DNA from: Chitinophagales bacterium
GTDB lineage: Bacteria > Bacteroidota > Bacteroidia > Chitinophagales > UBA2359
Assembly (NCBI GenBank): GCA_020631035.1
Contig: JAHDIA010000130.1
Span: forward strand, 1 to 11,362
Length of the DNA stretch: 11,362 nt
Reading direction: 5' to 3'
The notes under the pieces were generated by a model. The model ran no database searches. It had not been told where the DNA came from and saw only the letters and a program-made list of their open reading frames with translations. The position numbers were made by a program, and so were the translations under genes. Of this stretch, positions 5,170 through 11,362 are shown one piece after another (the first letter of the stretch is position 1; each line of letters starts with the position of its first letter).

Positions 5170-8100
5170 TTACATCTTAATCAATTTCTGTACTTGCTCA
5201 CTATAGCCCATTCGGACTTTGACCAAATACACTCCGCTGTTCAAGTTCACATCATTTACATTTAAAGTATAATTTCCTTTGGCTTGTAATTCATTGTCTT
5301 GTATCACTTTTTGGAGTTGCCCATTGATGTCGTAAATTTCGATGCCAACAGTGGTTTCTTCCTCCACTTGATAGGCAATCGTGAATTGACCTTGACTTGG
5401 ATTTGGGTAAAGTTTAAAGTAATCTTTTGTTGCTTCCCAATCAATATTGGTTTCATTACCCAATCTATTTCCATTGCAAGCAGAAGCATCACATGCAGCG
5501 ATAATTGCTGTGAATTCTGATCCATACTCGGCGGTAAAATTAGAACGAATATCCACAGTAGATCCTGCTTGTAATGTCACCTCTTCGCCATTCGCAACTA
5601 TATTTTCTTCAAGGTTGTTGCTAAGTAGAATATGGTAGTTTGCAGCCGCAAACGATGGCAGATCATTATTGTAAAATGTACGTGTGTCAAGGCAACAATC
5701 TTGAGGGGGCGTACCAGTATTTATGATTTCAATGGTATAGTCCTCTGCCTCTCCGTAAGTTGCTCTATCGCAAGCCTCGGCATCTGCTTTTCTAGAGACC
5801 ATTATACGCAACCTATAAGTAGCTGGTGGTAAATTGGGTATCTCTAAGGTATAACTACCATTGTTTTCGACCAATATACTTTCGTCACTTTCAAAAAATG
5901 GATTTTGATTTCCATTTAACCAAGCATAAAAGTTCTTATTAAATCCATCATAACTGGCAATAGATTCTATGGCAATAGGATAGCTGGTATTTGCATACAC
6001 TTGTGCTGACAAATGCGTATAATCAACAGTACCATTGCCCTGTATCACACCAGTACTGATGTTACTAATTTCCGATCCTTGTTCCCCCACCAATGTTACA
6101 TCATCGATTCCTAAATAGTGTCCATCCGTTCCAAGGGTTTCAAATTCACAAATCAATCCTTGTACATCCCCTATTGTTATGGGAGTATTGGCTTCGTGGC
6201 TGTAAAACAAAAACTCAAACTTAGGAGTAGCTGTCGTCAAATCTATTTTCAACCAAGCATAATAATACTCTCCACAATCTTTAATGATTCTCAATGCAAC
6301 ATAAGCCTCATCTGTAAAATTGCTCAAACTAGATTCTGTAAAATACAAATCTTTGGGTATCCGAGATACATAATCACATATTTCATTAAAGCTTCCGTAC
6401 TCACAAGTTTGATAGCTTCCTAAATTGCTATCTGGCAAAGTATTTTTATCAAGGAGCAATATTTCCTTTGAATTAGGCACATTGGTACAAAATGCTTCTA
6501 CCCGCCATATATTAATGAGCGAATTGACAAGCATATATCCAGGAACTGGCGTCCCCACCAAATTGCCATCTACATCACAAGCAATAGAAGCACTTACGTC
6601 GTCCATTGGTTGTACACTAACAGTTAATCTTTCATTGTAAGAGAATCGCTCACTTAAATCGGGATGTGTATAATAGTCCAAGGTATCACCAAACTCAAGT
6701 GCATTGAAGGTACTACTAATTGGTTGAATCACTCCTGCATTTTCTGGATTGTAATAATCTACATGTATTTTTCCATCACAAGCCAATTGCAAGTTGGGTA
6801 GTGTAGAGGTAAAAGCATTAGCCGTAAAGTCAATGGTATAAGTTTCGTATTCTATATCTATTGGGTTAAAATTATTGGCAATGCTAAGCAGTGCTTTTGA
6901 AGGATCTGTTTGAACATCTAGTTGAAAATCAAGTAAACTATTGTTGGGTCCTGTAATGGTCATATTGTTTTGAGCATCGGGTCTAAACACAGCAGTGGTT
7001 CCATCTAATGTTAATTCAATTACATCATCAAAACTGCCATCATCATTTAAGCTCTCTTCCAAGATGTTAGAAGAGAACAATAGAAGTGGTGTATTGACGC
7101 CTCCTGCTATACTAACTGTATTGACATTCTCTTCAAATTTATAATCATGTAAAATTAGGTTTGTCTCTGTACCACACATTTGCACTTGCAAACGCAACCA
7201 ACCATATTTTACATCACAAAACAGATCATATTTCAAACCTATGTATACAAATGCTCCATCTGACAAACTGGTGACATCCATCAAAGCTGTAGTGGGCGTT
7301 TCTAATGTAAAAGGTACAGAAGTATAATTGCCTGAAACACCAGAAATGCTTTCACCAGGATCAAAAAACTTTACAAATCCCGTTGTATTGTCCATACAAA
7401 ACTGTAGTCTTTCTTGCTCTGATGCAATGTAAAATAAATTGTCTCTATACCCAACATAATAAAGCACTCCATCTACCTCCAAGTATCCAATTTGTTGAGT
7501 ATTGGGTCCAATCTGAACATTGGGACAAATATCGTGATAACCACTTTCAGTATTGGGATACTTTCTGATATTGAATTTTTTACTACGCTCTGCTTCTCCT
7601 ACAGCTATTCCATTAAATAAATTGATTCCATTTACTACATTAAAAAATTTAAAATCAATTTCCTCTAAATTTTCTGTTAAGTTAAAAACTCCATCCAAAC
7701 GCAAAACTGCACTATCTTGATTTATGATATTTACCACTGGTGTCAAACCAGCATTTGCAGGCAGTCCCATAGTATAAAAATTTGCAGAGAGGTATGAAGG
7801 ACCATTGTTACTATACAAGTTAGGATTAAAAGTAGCATTCTTTAATCTCATACCTATTTCAGTAATAATTTCTCCTGATGTACAAGGACCTTCCTCAAAG
7901 GTTTCGTTTACAAACTCTATACGTGCTACTGTCAAGTTCTCCCCCTCTCCCACATTGGGGTCATAGTATAATGCATTTCCCAAATTACCTTGGATGGCCC
8001 CTCGCTCCGAAATAGAACTATTCAATATACATTCAACATAGGCTATTTGTCCTTTGGTAAATGTTCTCATACAAGGAGTGTACTCCATAAAGTTATCATA

Positions 8101-9237
8101 GGCATAAGCAAAACCACATTCATACTGATCTAGCGATTCACAAGGATTGTCTACAGCTTTGTGTCCTTTACAATTTGGAGTATCATTAAAGGAGTTAATC
8201 ATAGCACTAAAGGCAGCAGGATCTGGAAAATCATTGGGGTCAACTGCCTCATAAGATGGCTCCAATCCATGCAAAAAATCAAAGTCATCAATGGTACAAT
8301 AATCACTAACTTGGTAGCCTCCCCAAGTATGACGCAAACCCAACCAGTGTCCTACTTCATGGGTAATGATAGAAGCATAGTCTCCCCTATCAATGCCATT
8401 TTGTATTTCTTCTCCTTCTGTTGCAGGTTTAAAAGACCAATAAGGCATAGCTACTCCATCATAGTAAAAATTTTCTAAGTCGCCAGCACTTGAATTGTTT
8501 GGATCTTCAACATGAGAGCTTTCTGGATAAAACGCTACTCCCGAAGAAATTCCATTGGACGTTTCAACAATATAGATATTCAAATATTGACTTCTATCCC
8601 ATTGAATGATTTTTCTCAATTCTTGTCCATCTCCTTTTGAAGCATAACTTATAGACGATTTAGTTCTAGTAATCCCATTGGTCGGATTGCCGTTGGGATC
8701 TTTTTCTGCCAATCTAAATTCAATTTTAGATTTACCAACTAAACTAGGATAAGATATGGCGACATTGCAATCTTCTTCTAAATCTCCAGGCAATGGATTC
8801 ACATCACAATCTGGATTCGTTTCAATATCAGTAAAAATTGGCGTAGAATTGGGATCATCTGTAACGATATTGGCAGTAATCCCTGCAAAATCTTGATTCA
8901 AACGATCTATTGCAGCCCTTGCATTTTTTTCACTAATGTATTCTGGCCCATTGACATCTCCATAAATATTGTGAAAAACTACTGGAATGATGTATTTATC
9001 ATTGCTCCCACTTTTGGTATTTACTTGGTTGGGATCATTTTTGTCTAGTATAAATTGTTGGGCTTCTTTTAAAAATTGGTTAAAAATTTTCGCATTTCGC
9101 TCTTTTGCATTTACTTGTTTTTCTAAATATTTGGCTTGAGCAGTTGTCGTGCCACACATTGGCATTTCCTGCCCTATCACCTCTTTAGAGCACAAAAAGA
9201 GCACTCCAAAAAGACAAAGGAATATTATATTTTTCAT
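5170..9237 (-). CDS. T9SS-exported M43 (cytophagalysin-type) metalloprotease, 1355 residues
   Basis: Residues 1-22 are a signal peptide. The catalytic region spans about 80-425: IIPVVFHNIY (83-92) opens it, the zinc motif ITHEVGHWLGLRHTWGG (291-307) supplies His293, His297 and His303 with Glu294 as the general base, and NFMEYTPCMRTFTKGQ (382-397) supplies the Met-turn (Met384). All key residues of a metzincin of the M43 pappalysin/cytophagalysin family are present. Residues 430-1050 are beta-rich with a visible internal duplication (DGAFVYIGLKYDLFCDVKYGWLRL near 660-683 and DEAYVALRIIKDCGEYYYAWLKI near 976-998). A GEVED domain follows (about 1055-1171, ending YGEAEDYTIEI), then a 3-coathanger-like segment (1207-1249), then a type A T9SS sorting domain (1274-1355, LYPNPSQGQF to KLIKM). 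The export route is outer-membrane secretion through T9SS with removal of the tail. Substrate unknown. The start is supported by the signal peptide and the leader shared with the paralogue at 1-539. Confidence 0.95.
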   Translation of the reverse strand: MKNIIFLCLFGVLFLCSKEVIGQEMPMCGTTTAQAKYLEKQVNAKERNAKIFNQFLKEAQQFILDKNDPNQVNTKSGSNDKYIIPVVFHNIYGDVNGPEYISEKNARAAIDRLNQDFAGITANIVTDDPNSTPIFTDIETNPDCDVNPLPGDLEEDCNVAISYPSLVGKSKIEFRLAEKDPNGNPTNGITRTKSSISYASKGDGQELRKIIQWDRSQYLNIYIVETSNGISSGVAFYPESSHVEDPNNSSAGDLENFYYDGVAMPYWSFKPATEGEEIQNGIDRGDYASIITHEVGHWLGLRHTWGGYQVSDYCTIDDFDFLHGLEPSYEAVDPNDFPDPAAFSAMINSFNDTPNCKGHKAVDNPCESLDQYECGFAYAYDNFMEYTPCMRTFTKGQIAYVECILNSSISERGAIQGNLGNALYYDPNVGEGENLTVARIEFVNETFEEGPCTSGEIITEIGMRLKNATFNPNLYSNNGPSYLSANFYTMGLPANAGLTPVVNIINQDSAVLRLDGVFNLTENLEEIDFKFFNVVNGINLFNGIAVGEAERSKKFNIRKYPNTESGYHDICPNVQIGPNTQQIGYLEVDGVLYYVGYRDNLFYIASEQERLQFCMDNTTGFVKFFDPGESISGVSGNYTSVPFTLETPTTALMDVTSLSDGAFVYIGLKYDLFCDVKYGWLRLQVQMCGTETNLILHDYKFEENVNTVSIAGGVNTPLLLFSSNILEESLNDDGSFDDVIELTLDGTTAVFRPDAQNNMTITGPNNSLLDFQLDVQTDPSKALLSIANNFNPIDIEYETYTIDFTANAFTSTLPNLQLACDGKIHVDYYNPENAGVIQPISSTFNALEFGDTLDYYTHPDLSERFSYNERLTVSVQPMDDVSASIACDVDGNLVGTPVPGYMLVNSLINIWRVEAFCTNVPNSKEILLLDKNTLPDSNLGSYQTCEYGSFNEICDYVSRIPKDLYFTESSLSNFTDEAYVALRIIKDCGEYYYAWLKIDLTTATPKFEFLFYSHEANTPITIGDVQGLICEFETLGTDGHYLGIDDVTLVGEQGSEISNISTGVIQGNGTVDYTHLSAQVYANTSYPIAIESIASYDGFNKNFYAWLNGNQNPFFESDESILVENNGSYTLEIPNLPPATYRLRIMVSRKADAEACDRATYGEAEDYTIEIINTGTPPQDCCLDTRTFYNNDLPSFAAANYHILLSNNLEENIVANGEEVTLQAGSTVDIRSNFTAEYGSEFTAIIAACDASACNGNRLGNETNIDWEATKDYFKLYPNPSQGQFTIAYQVEEETTVGIEIYDINGQLQKVIQDNELQAKGNYTLNVNDVNLNSGVYLVKVRMGYSEQVQKLIKM

Positions 9238-9251
9238 CTTATTTATTTTTA

Positions 9252-9263
9252 CAAATTAATTAA
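9252..9263 (-). promoter_or_regulatory. TTAATTTG upstream motif of the large protease gene
   Basis: The minus strand reads TTAATTAATTTG, 14 bases before the ATG at 9237. It matches the block before the paralogous gene fragment (551-562) at 11 of 12 positions. It may be a -7-like box or a leader element. Confidence 0.4.
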
Positions 9264-9357
9264 AAATCAAGTAGGTAGCATTAAATACTTTTACATTTGT
9301 ATCTATCGATTCACCGTTTGACAATGTATTTTCATTGCTTATCTACTACTCGATTTA

Positions 9358-9384
9358 ATTGGGTTAAGAAAGTCTATTGGGTTA
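9358..9384 (+). repeat. Two direct copies of ATTGGGTTA, 18 bp apart
   Basis: ATTGGGTTA occurs at 9358-9366 and 9376-9384. The spacing is close to the 17-bp period at 941-1110, whose minus-strand unit contains ATTGGGTAA. It could be a degenerate remnant of the same array, a paired binding site, or chance. Otherwise 9264-9485 holds nothing convincing. Confidence 0.3.
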
Positions 9385-9485
9385 TAAAAATCTATATCCA
9401 AGCATACTGAAAACAACATACTATACAGCTTGGTTTCCCAGCCTATTCATCTCAAAACGCTACAGAAATAAATACACTTTTTTTT

Positions 9486-9670
9486 TGAACGGAACGCTGG
9501 GTATTTCAAACGAAGGCATCTCCCCGCTATCCGCTACTATGGTGGGTCTTCCAAGGCGCAAAATATTGCGTCTTTACATCCCCACCCTATTCGCTACTAT
9601 CGGGCGTAGGCATCGCTTCTGTTGGTCCTTCGTTTGTGCTTTCATCCATCCGCTTCACGCTCTGCGTCTA
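9486..9670 (+). repeat. Structured dispersed repeat, copy E2
   Basis: Blocks in order: TGAACGGAACG (9486-9496), TCCCCGCTATCCGCTACTAT (9521-9540), hairpin, TATTCGCTACTATCGGGCG (9589-9606 region), TAGGCATCG, TCCTTCGT and CCGCTTCACGCTCTGC (9650-9665). The hairpin has outer arms GGTGGG / CCCACC (9541-9546 / 9581-9586) and inner arms AAGGCGCAA / TTGCGTCTT (9553-9561 / 9566-9574, one G-T pair). It is flanked by exact 9-bp direct repeats CGCTACTAT (9532-9540 and 9592-9600). The apex sequence differs entirely from E1 while the pairing is kept. It lies between the second fibre gene and the large protease gene, the same relative place as E1. Confidence 0.75.
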
Positions 9671-9674
9671 AACT

Positions 9675-9717
9675 AAAAGGTGACACCTTTTCTTGCGGTT
9701 CTAAAGGCATCACCTTT
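9675..9717. other. AAAGGTG inverted repeats downstream of the second fibre gene
   Basis: AAAAGGTG-A-CACCTTTT (9675-9691) is an 8-bp perfect palindrome, and a further TCACCTTT at 9710-9717 can pair with AAAGGTGA (9676-9683), giving alternative folds. It starts about 35 bases past the stop codon of the fibre gene (9752), where a terminator would be expected, but no separate T-run follows on the minus strand. Confidence 0.4.
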
Positions 9718-9751
9718 GCATGTAAAATAGGTAGATCCAAGATTTTCGACC

Positions 9752-10516
9752 CTACTGTTTTTTCAATAAAGCATTCTCTTCTGTTAAATTTTCGACCTGT
9801 GCTTTTAAGGCTTCGACCTCTTTGTTCATTTCAATCATATGTAAAAACAATTCCTCTATTTTTTCTTGTTGCTTAACTGTCATTGCACCCAATTCTACCC
9901 CACCATTGTTTTCAATATCTTCGGCAGAAGGAGTATTCGGCAAAAAACCAAAATCTTCGATATGTGTTTCCACTTCTTCCAATGATTGCAAATGGTAATC
10001 CTCTTCAAATACATAGTCTGCCCAAGAAGCCTTTACCTTTACTTCTTTAAAAGCGGCTCCTCCATTCACATACATACGATAAATATATGGATCACCATTC
10101 TCATCTATCCCAGCTGATGACATTGGTGTATCAAAAGGTACATTATTAGGGTTTTGTCCTATAATCACTCGTCCATCATTCATAACATTCATCAAATGAA
10201 TTGATGATGAACTTTTCAATGTAAAAGCAGATTTATTATACTGATCATTGTTGGTGACAACTGCTATTCCTCTACCTGAATTGGTTGCCAAATATACAAA
10301 GGTACTCCCATTGTGAAATTTAGTCTGCCAAGCCCCATTATCGCTCTTCACAGCAAAAGAGTGATTGCCCAAATTACTAAGACCTATACCAACCTTGTCT
10401 GTAGTATGAATAGTCCCTGATGTATTGTTATTCCATTGTGCGTTGAGCATTTGCCCCATTGTCATTAAAGCAATTAATACAAAAAAACTGTTCTGAAATA
10501 GTTTTTGAAAATTCAT
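9752..10516 (-). CDS. Secreted fibre-like protein with C-terminal coiled coil (254 residues), paralogue of 1121-1951
   Basis: The signal peptide covers residues 1-26 (likely cleavage LNA|QW) and the mature chain begins QWNNNTSG. KVGIGLSNLGNHSFAV (41-56) is the fibre motif, followed by a beta-rich middle (57-150) with little similarity to the paralogue. The C-terminal module is closely shared: KEVKVKASWADYVFEEDY (157-174), LPNTPSAEDIENNGGVELG (192-210), then a long heptad helix from KIEELFLHMIEMNKEVE (219-235) through ALLKK, probably a trimeric coiled coil. At DNA level the shared module is strongly conserved, while the N-terminal and middle coding parts are not. No T9SS tail is visible, so the outer-membrane route and surface attachment are unclear. 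It is separated from the protease gene downstream by repeat E2. Confidence 0.85.
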   Translation of the reverse strand: MNFQKLFQNSFFVLIALMTMGQMLNAQWNNNTSGTIHTTDKVGIGLSNLGNHSFAVKSDNGAWQTKFHNGSTFVYLATNSGRGIAVVTNNDQYNKSAFTLKSSSSIHLMNVMNDGRVIIGQNPNNVPFDTPMSSAGIDENGDPYIYRMYVNGGAAFKEVKVKASWADYVFEEDYHLQSLEEVETHIEDFGFLPNTPSAEDIENNGGVELGAMTVKQQEKIEELFLHMIEMNKEVEALKAQVENLTEENALLKKQ

Positions 10517-10530
10517 TTTGTTAAGTTTTA

Positions 10531-10538
10531 CAGATTAA
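10531..10538 (-). promoter_or_regulatory. TTAATCTG upstream motif of the second fibre gene
   Basis: The minus strand reads TTAATCTG followed by TAAAAC, 14 bases before the ATG at 10516. If the promoter at 10553-10584 is right, this motif lies within the transcribed leader. Confidence 0.4.
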
Positions 10539-10552
10539 TAAATAATATGCTA

Positions 10553-10584
10553 CAAAGATCAACTCATCTGTTATGTTTCGCAAA
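10553..10584 (-). promoter_or_regulatory. Putative promoter of the second fibre gene
   Basis: The minus strand reads TTTG (10584-10581), 20 bases, then GATCTTTG (10560-10553), one mismatch from TAnnTTTG. The surrounding AAATAATATGC and CAAAGAT match the lipoprotein promoter. It implies a leader of about 30 bases. The rest of 10585-10740 is A/T-rich and shows nothing else. Confidence 0.4.
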
Positions 10585-10740
10585 CATAAATCACTATAGA
10601 TTACTATAGGTTTTTTTGTTAAAACTCAAAAAGAACAAAGCAAAAACCAATCATAAATAGCTGTTTATCAAAAACTTAAAACAAAATTTATTTAATAAAA
10701 AATTCGATACTTTTTGGAGTATTTTTTCCAAAACAATTAA

Positions 10741-11049
10741 TCAAATGCCTATAAACAAAAAACCGAAGCCAAATAAATTTGGCTTCGGTTCTTCTTTTTC
10801 AATCTCTTGTTCCCCAACTGGATTGTTTTCCACAAAATCTTTGGTTTGAATCGTATAGCGAATTTGTCCAATTGTTGCCTCTGCTGCACAATCCGCAACT
10901 CTTGTTTCAAAGGCCGTTTCTTGGGTTCCCTGAAGAACAGCATCTTCCAAAGAAAAAACAAAAACTTCTTTTTCTGCATCCCAAGCTTGAGTATAAAATT
11001 CATTGGAATGAGCAGGTGCAGATTCTTTATAATACAACCCGATTTTCAA
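10741..11049 (-). CDS. Small ORF of unknown function, doubtful TTG start (102 residues)
   Basis: The frame is open from a TGA at about 11074-11072 to the TGA at 10741. The only usable start I see is TTG at 11049-11047 (no clear ribosome-binding site), giving MKIGLYYKESAPAHSNEFY. Composition looks like real coding sequence: acidic and aromatic residues (WDAEKEVFVFSLEDAV), a region with ATIGQIRYTIQTKDFVENNP, and an acidic linker EQEIEKEEPKP. It has no signal peptide. The last part (PNKFGFGFLF) is encoded by a terminator hairpin. It may be the 3' remnant of a longer gene whose 5' end is lost, or a genuine short gene with a rare start. No family recognised. Confidence 0.4.
   Translation of the reverse strand: MKIGLYYKESAPAHSNEFYTQAWDAEKEVFVFSLEDAVLQGTQETAFETRVADCAAEATIGQIRYTIQTKDFVENNPVGEQEIEKEEPKPNLFGFGFLFIGI
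10762..10789 (-). terminator. Strong intrinsic terminator
   Basis: ACCGAAGCCAAAT (10762-10774) pairs perfectly with ATTTGGCTTCGGT (10777-10789), 13 bp with a two-base loop, and TTTTTTG follows on the minus strand. It falls inside the 3' end of the small ORF, about 20 bases before its stop codon. It shares its ACCGAAGCCAAA arm with the terminator at 5112-5139. Confidence 0.85.
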
Positions 11050-11362
11050 AACCTGGGACTTTTTGTTTACTCAATTCGTTATTTGTTCAAATAGATATGG
11101 ATTTTTTATGGGCGACTCTCCCCGTTTCAAACTAGTTCAGTCTGGTTTACTTTGCCTGCTTTTTCGGTACAGAACACTTATCCATCCCCATACGCCACGC
11201 TACAATGAGCAATTTATGGCAATACACATTTTATAAATAGCGTTAATTTTTGTAAGTTCGCTTTCTACATCATGCTACTAACTGGGAAATTATTACAATT
11301 AAGTACAGTGTAAAATAAGTAAATATGTATTTTGGGTAGTAGATTTTTGTTCTATACAAAGA
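11050..11362. other. Right-edge region with no convincing gene
   Basis: Only short frames occur on either strand. On the minus strand a short open stretch ends ...ESPIKNPYLFEQITN at a TGA near 11074-11072, in the same frame as the small ORF downstream. A GC-richer patch with AAACGGGGAGAGTCGCCC (about 11108-11125) could be the edge of another mobile or repeat element that I cannot identify. Confidence 0.4.

Noticed and set aside
10779..11135. Overlapping + strand ORFs of 95 and 118 codons
   Set aside because: They are antisense to the more coding-like minus-strand frame and have atypical composition (Phe/Leu/Cys-rich antisense pattern).
11100..11210. Group II intron or insertion-sequence end
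   Set aside because: GGGGAGAGTCGCCC and GGCGTATGGGG are reminiscent, but no domain V hairpin, terminal inverted repeat or transposase could be made out.

Overview
The window looks like Bacteroidota DNA, probably from a Saprospirales- or Cytophagales-like marine or gliding lineage; the phylum is well supported, the order is a guess. Evidence: AT-rich sequence, a type IX secretion (T9SS) C-terminal sorting domain, GEVED and 3-coathanger-type domains, M43 cytophagalysin-type metalloproteases, 'VGIG..NP' fibre proteins with the DYVFEEDY / NTPSA / KIEELFLH tail typical of this phylum, A-rich ribosome-binding regions, and TTTG / TAnnTTTG-like promoter boxes.

Layout. 1-539 (-) is the N-terminal part of an M43-type secreted metalloprotease that runs off the left edge. 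540-1120 is non-coding: a structured dispersed repeat (copy E1), a G-rich short-unit tandem array with a G-quadruplex motif, and ten 17-bp tandem repeats that end 10 bases before the next stop codon. 1121-1951 (-) is a secreted fibre/coiled-coil protein. 1952-2376 is a divergent intergenic region with hairpins. 2377-3819 (+) is a 480-residue helical cytoplasmic protein of unknown function and the only convincing + strand gene. A bidirectional terminator separates it from a convergent lipoprotein gene, 3862-4518 (-). 4519-5169 holds repeat copy E3 (inverted) and a terminator. 5170-9237 (-) is a complete 1355-residue T9SS-exported M43 metalloprotease. 9238-9751 holds repeat copy E2. 9752-10516 (-) is a second fibre/coiled-coil protein, paralogous to the first. 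10517-10740 is its promoter region. 10741-11049 (-) is a small ORF with a doubtful TTG start and a strong terminator inside its 3' end. Nothing convincing was found in 11050-11362.

How the parts relate. The window contains the same arrangement twice on the minus strand: fibre/coiled-coil gene, then a structured repeat element, then an M43 protease gene. The two proteases are paralogues with matching start regions (both begin MKNI and share an upstream TTAATTAAT block). The two fibre proteins share a near-identical C-terminal module at DNA level but have divergent middles. All four genes carry a TTAAT(C/T)TG motif 11-16 bases before the start codon. This suggests a duplicated two-gene cell-surface module, exported fibre plus exported protease, accompanied by a variable-apex structured DNA element. 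A functional link between fibre and protease is inference from arrangement only.
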